The notes under the pieces are model-generated. The model saw only the letters and a list, made by a program, of their open reading frames with translations. It did no database searches and had not been told where the DNA came from. The position numbers and the translations under genes were made by a program. Positions 62,826 through 64,000 of a stretch of 64,000 bases of DNA are shown here, in pieces. Position 1 is the stretch's first letter. Every line of letters begins with the position of its first letter. This DNA is from Nitrospira sp. (GTDB lineage: Bacteria; Nitrospirota; Nitrospiria; Nitrospirales; Nitrospiraceae): assembly GCA_016715825.1 (NCBI GenBank), contig JADJXO010000003.1:372001-436000 (forward strand). The letters run 5' to 3'.

Positions 62826-63262
62826 CTCCCCGTCAGTGGGCCTACTTCGATACCAGCGTGCTGGTGAAACGGTATGTCCAGGAGGCAGGTTCAAGCGCCG
62901 TGCGTCGCCTCTTGCAGCGATTTCGGTTTCTATCGTCCTCCATTATGCCGGTCGAGGCCATGTCGGCGATCAGTCGGCGACGGGTGTCCGGCGACCTCAC
63001 GCCGAGAGATTTTCTCGCCATCCGATCAAGGCTGCGGAAAGATCGAGATTATTGGGAACTTGTGGAGGCAGGCGAATCGGTCCTCTTGCAAGCTGAAGAA
63101 TTGGTTCAGCAAGCAAATGTGCGTACGCTCGATGCGATACATCTGGCATCGGCGATGATATTTAAGTCTGAGTCGAGGCTGACGATTCCCTTTATTACCG
63201 GCGATACGAAGCAGCGTGATGCCGCTCATCTGTTGGGTTTCACTGTCATCTGGGTGGAATAG
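62822..63262 (+). CDS. PIN-domain (VapC-type) toxin
   Basis: A 146-residue protein starting with GTG at 62822. PIN-domain acidic residues: Asp10 (FDTSVL), Glu45 (MPVEAMSAI), Asp104 (RTLDAIHLA) and Asp128 (FITGDTKQ), the set that binds Mg for RNA cleavage. Together with the upstream antitoxin it makes a complete type II module. The GTGA overlap favours antitoxin-first translation. Confidence 0.88.
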   Translation: MTPRQWAYFDTSVLVKRYVQEAGSSAVRRLLQRFRFLSSSIMPVEAMSAISRRRVSGDLTPRDFLAIRSRLRKDRDYWELVEAGESVLLQAEELVQQANVRTLDAIHLASAMIFKSESRLTIPFITGDTKQRDAAHLLGFTVIWVE

Positions 63263-63314
63263 CCTGCATTGGTTCGTGGCGAAGCCCACCAGGTAGCCTA
63301 TCTCGTGAAGTGTC

Positions 63315-63423
63315 TCGGCCAACGGTTTCATGTTTCAAGTTTGAGGTGTTTGGTTCCTGCACAACAGGAAACGTTGAACATGAAATCTGGAACTCAGAAT
63401 CAAAGGAGCGAACGACGAACGAC
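63315..63423 (+). repeat. Palindromic intergenic repeat, copy 2
   Basis: TCGGCCAACG, then a stem formed by TTTCATGTTTCAAGTTT (63326-63342) with AAACGTTGAACATGAAA (63369-63385), then TGGAACTCAG and CGAACGACGAACGACG. It matches 17531-17620 in the opposite orientation. It lies between the toxin gene and the partial peroxidase. Confidence 0.65.
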
Positions 63424-63503
63424 GAATCTTGTCGCAGCGGCGGAACGCCTCACGTCTGATCGTATTGTCGTGGTATTCAGACCGCCTCGATTTTGATTCC
63501 CAG

Positions 63504-64000
63504 TCAGTGAGGCCCGAACACGCCCTCAAGAAATCCCGGCAATGGCGGGCCACCGGCGGCACCGGTCATCGGGATTTCTACCATCTCATCCTTCGCGAAG
63601 CCCGGACCGCTTGGTTGAACCCGATTCTGGTTGCCGACATGGCCGTTGGGGACGAACAGTTGCGGGTGGTCGAACGGCGCTGCGGCGATCCGTACCCGCT
63701 CGTCCGTGAGGGCTTCCAACCAGGCCACCACGGCATCGACCTCATCTGACGCCATGTTGGCGATCCCTAGGGGTTCGATCGGTGTCCCATCTCTCTGCAT
63801 GATCGGTGCGACGTTTCCTCCACGGCTATAGAACAGGACTGCCTCGCGGAGCGAATGGGTGTCGCCGTTATGAAAATAGGGAGCCGTCAAGGCAACATTG
63901 CGTAGTGATGGAATCTTAAACGCACCCTCGATGCCGAAGCCTTTGATGACCGCCGCACCGTCGAAGTTTGAGGGCGGCGAGTCGGGGAAGAGGCGCTTGC
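63504..64000 (-). CDS. Di-haem cytochrome c peroxidase, 5' partial
   Basis: Open to the window end at 64000; only the C-terminal 165 residues are seen. Text KIPSLRNVALTAPYFHNGDT, the bacterial peroxidase C-terminal signature, is followed by DERVRIAAAPFDHPQLFVPNG, which matches the complete protein at 56984-58858. The haem motifs are outside the window. The protein ends in a Gly/Pro-rich tail (GAAGGPPLPGF). Confidence 0.85.
   Translation of the reverse strand, partial: KRLFPDSPPSNFDGAAVIKGFGIEGAFKIPSLRNVALTAPYFHNGDTHSLREAVLFYSRGGNVAPIMQRDGTPIEPLGIANMASDEVDAVVAWLEALTDERVRIAAAPFDHPQLFVPNGHVGNQNRVQPSGPGFAKDEMVEIPMTGAAGGPPLPGFLEGVFGPH

Overview
The window looks like a chromosome segment of a Nitrospira-like bacterium (phylum Nitrospirota). 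This is an inference from the gene set: a 14-subunit NADH:quinone oxidoreductase with fused NuoCD, many VPLPA-CTERM surface proteins, multi-PAS histidine kinases, an AHL quorum-sensing pair, a TIGR03790 protein and a small metal-binding protein of the SmbP type. No rRNA, tRNA, CRISPR array, phage or insertion sequence was recognised.

1-11 kb, signalling. A 5'-truncated hybrid kinase is translationally coupled to a second hybrid kinase. A UPF0114 membrane protein and a kinase-like fragment without an ATPase domain follow on the minus strand. Two NarL/LuxR-type response-regulator/kinase pairs then lie in tandem; one kinase carries seven PAS domains.

11-14.5 kb, quorum sensing. luxI (+) and luxR (-) converge across a hairpin. 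A 22-bp perfect palindrome that fits the lux-box pattern lies between the second kinase operon and luxI. The luxI leader is a tandem duplication with an exact 148-bp offset. A FadL-type outer-membrane protein follows luxR divergently.

14.5-20.3 kb, housekeeping. uvrC, a truncated four-helix-bundle gene, a DapF-like gene in which both catalytic cysteines are serine, a glyoxalase-fold protein, a site-2 protease with CBS domains and a YihY/BrkB membrane protein.

20.3-40 kb, energy and secretion. A complete nuoA-B-CD-E-F-G-H-I-J-K-L-M-N run on the minus strand, headed by a MidA/NDUFAF7-type methyltransferase, then secA.

40-53 kb, the most unusual region. Five small secreted proteins share a His-rich stretch, an exact C-[AST]-W-x-C motif and a C-terminal R-[AG]-P-P motif. 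They are interleaved with two paralogous sets of a 356-residue outer-membrane protein, a beta-propeller lipoprotein and an excisionase-like DNA-binding protein. A TlpA thioredoxin, TonB, an SmbP-like His-rich protein, a TPR protein and a c-type cytochrome lipoprotein are also present. Five copies of a two-hairpin element with covarying stems sit between these genes. I read this as an envelope metal-handling (perhaps copper) system with a shared RNA signal; the function is inferred.

53-64 kb, surface proteins. A TIGR03790 protein, six VPLPA-CTERM genes (one a frameshifted tandem duplicate), one complete and one partial di-haem cytochrome c peroxidase, and a Phd/PIN toxin-antitoxin pair.
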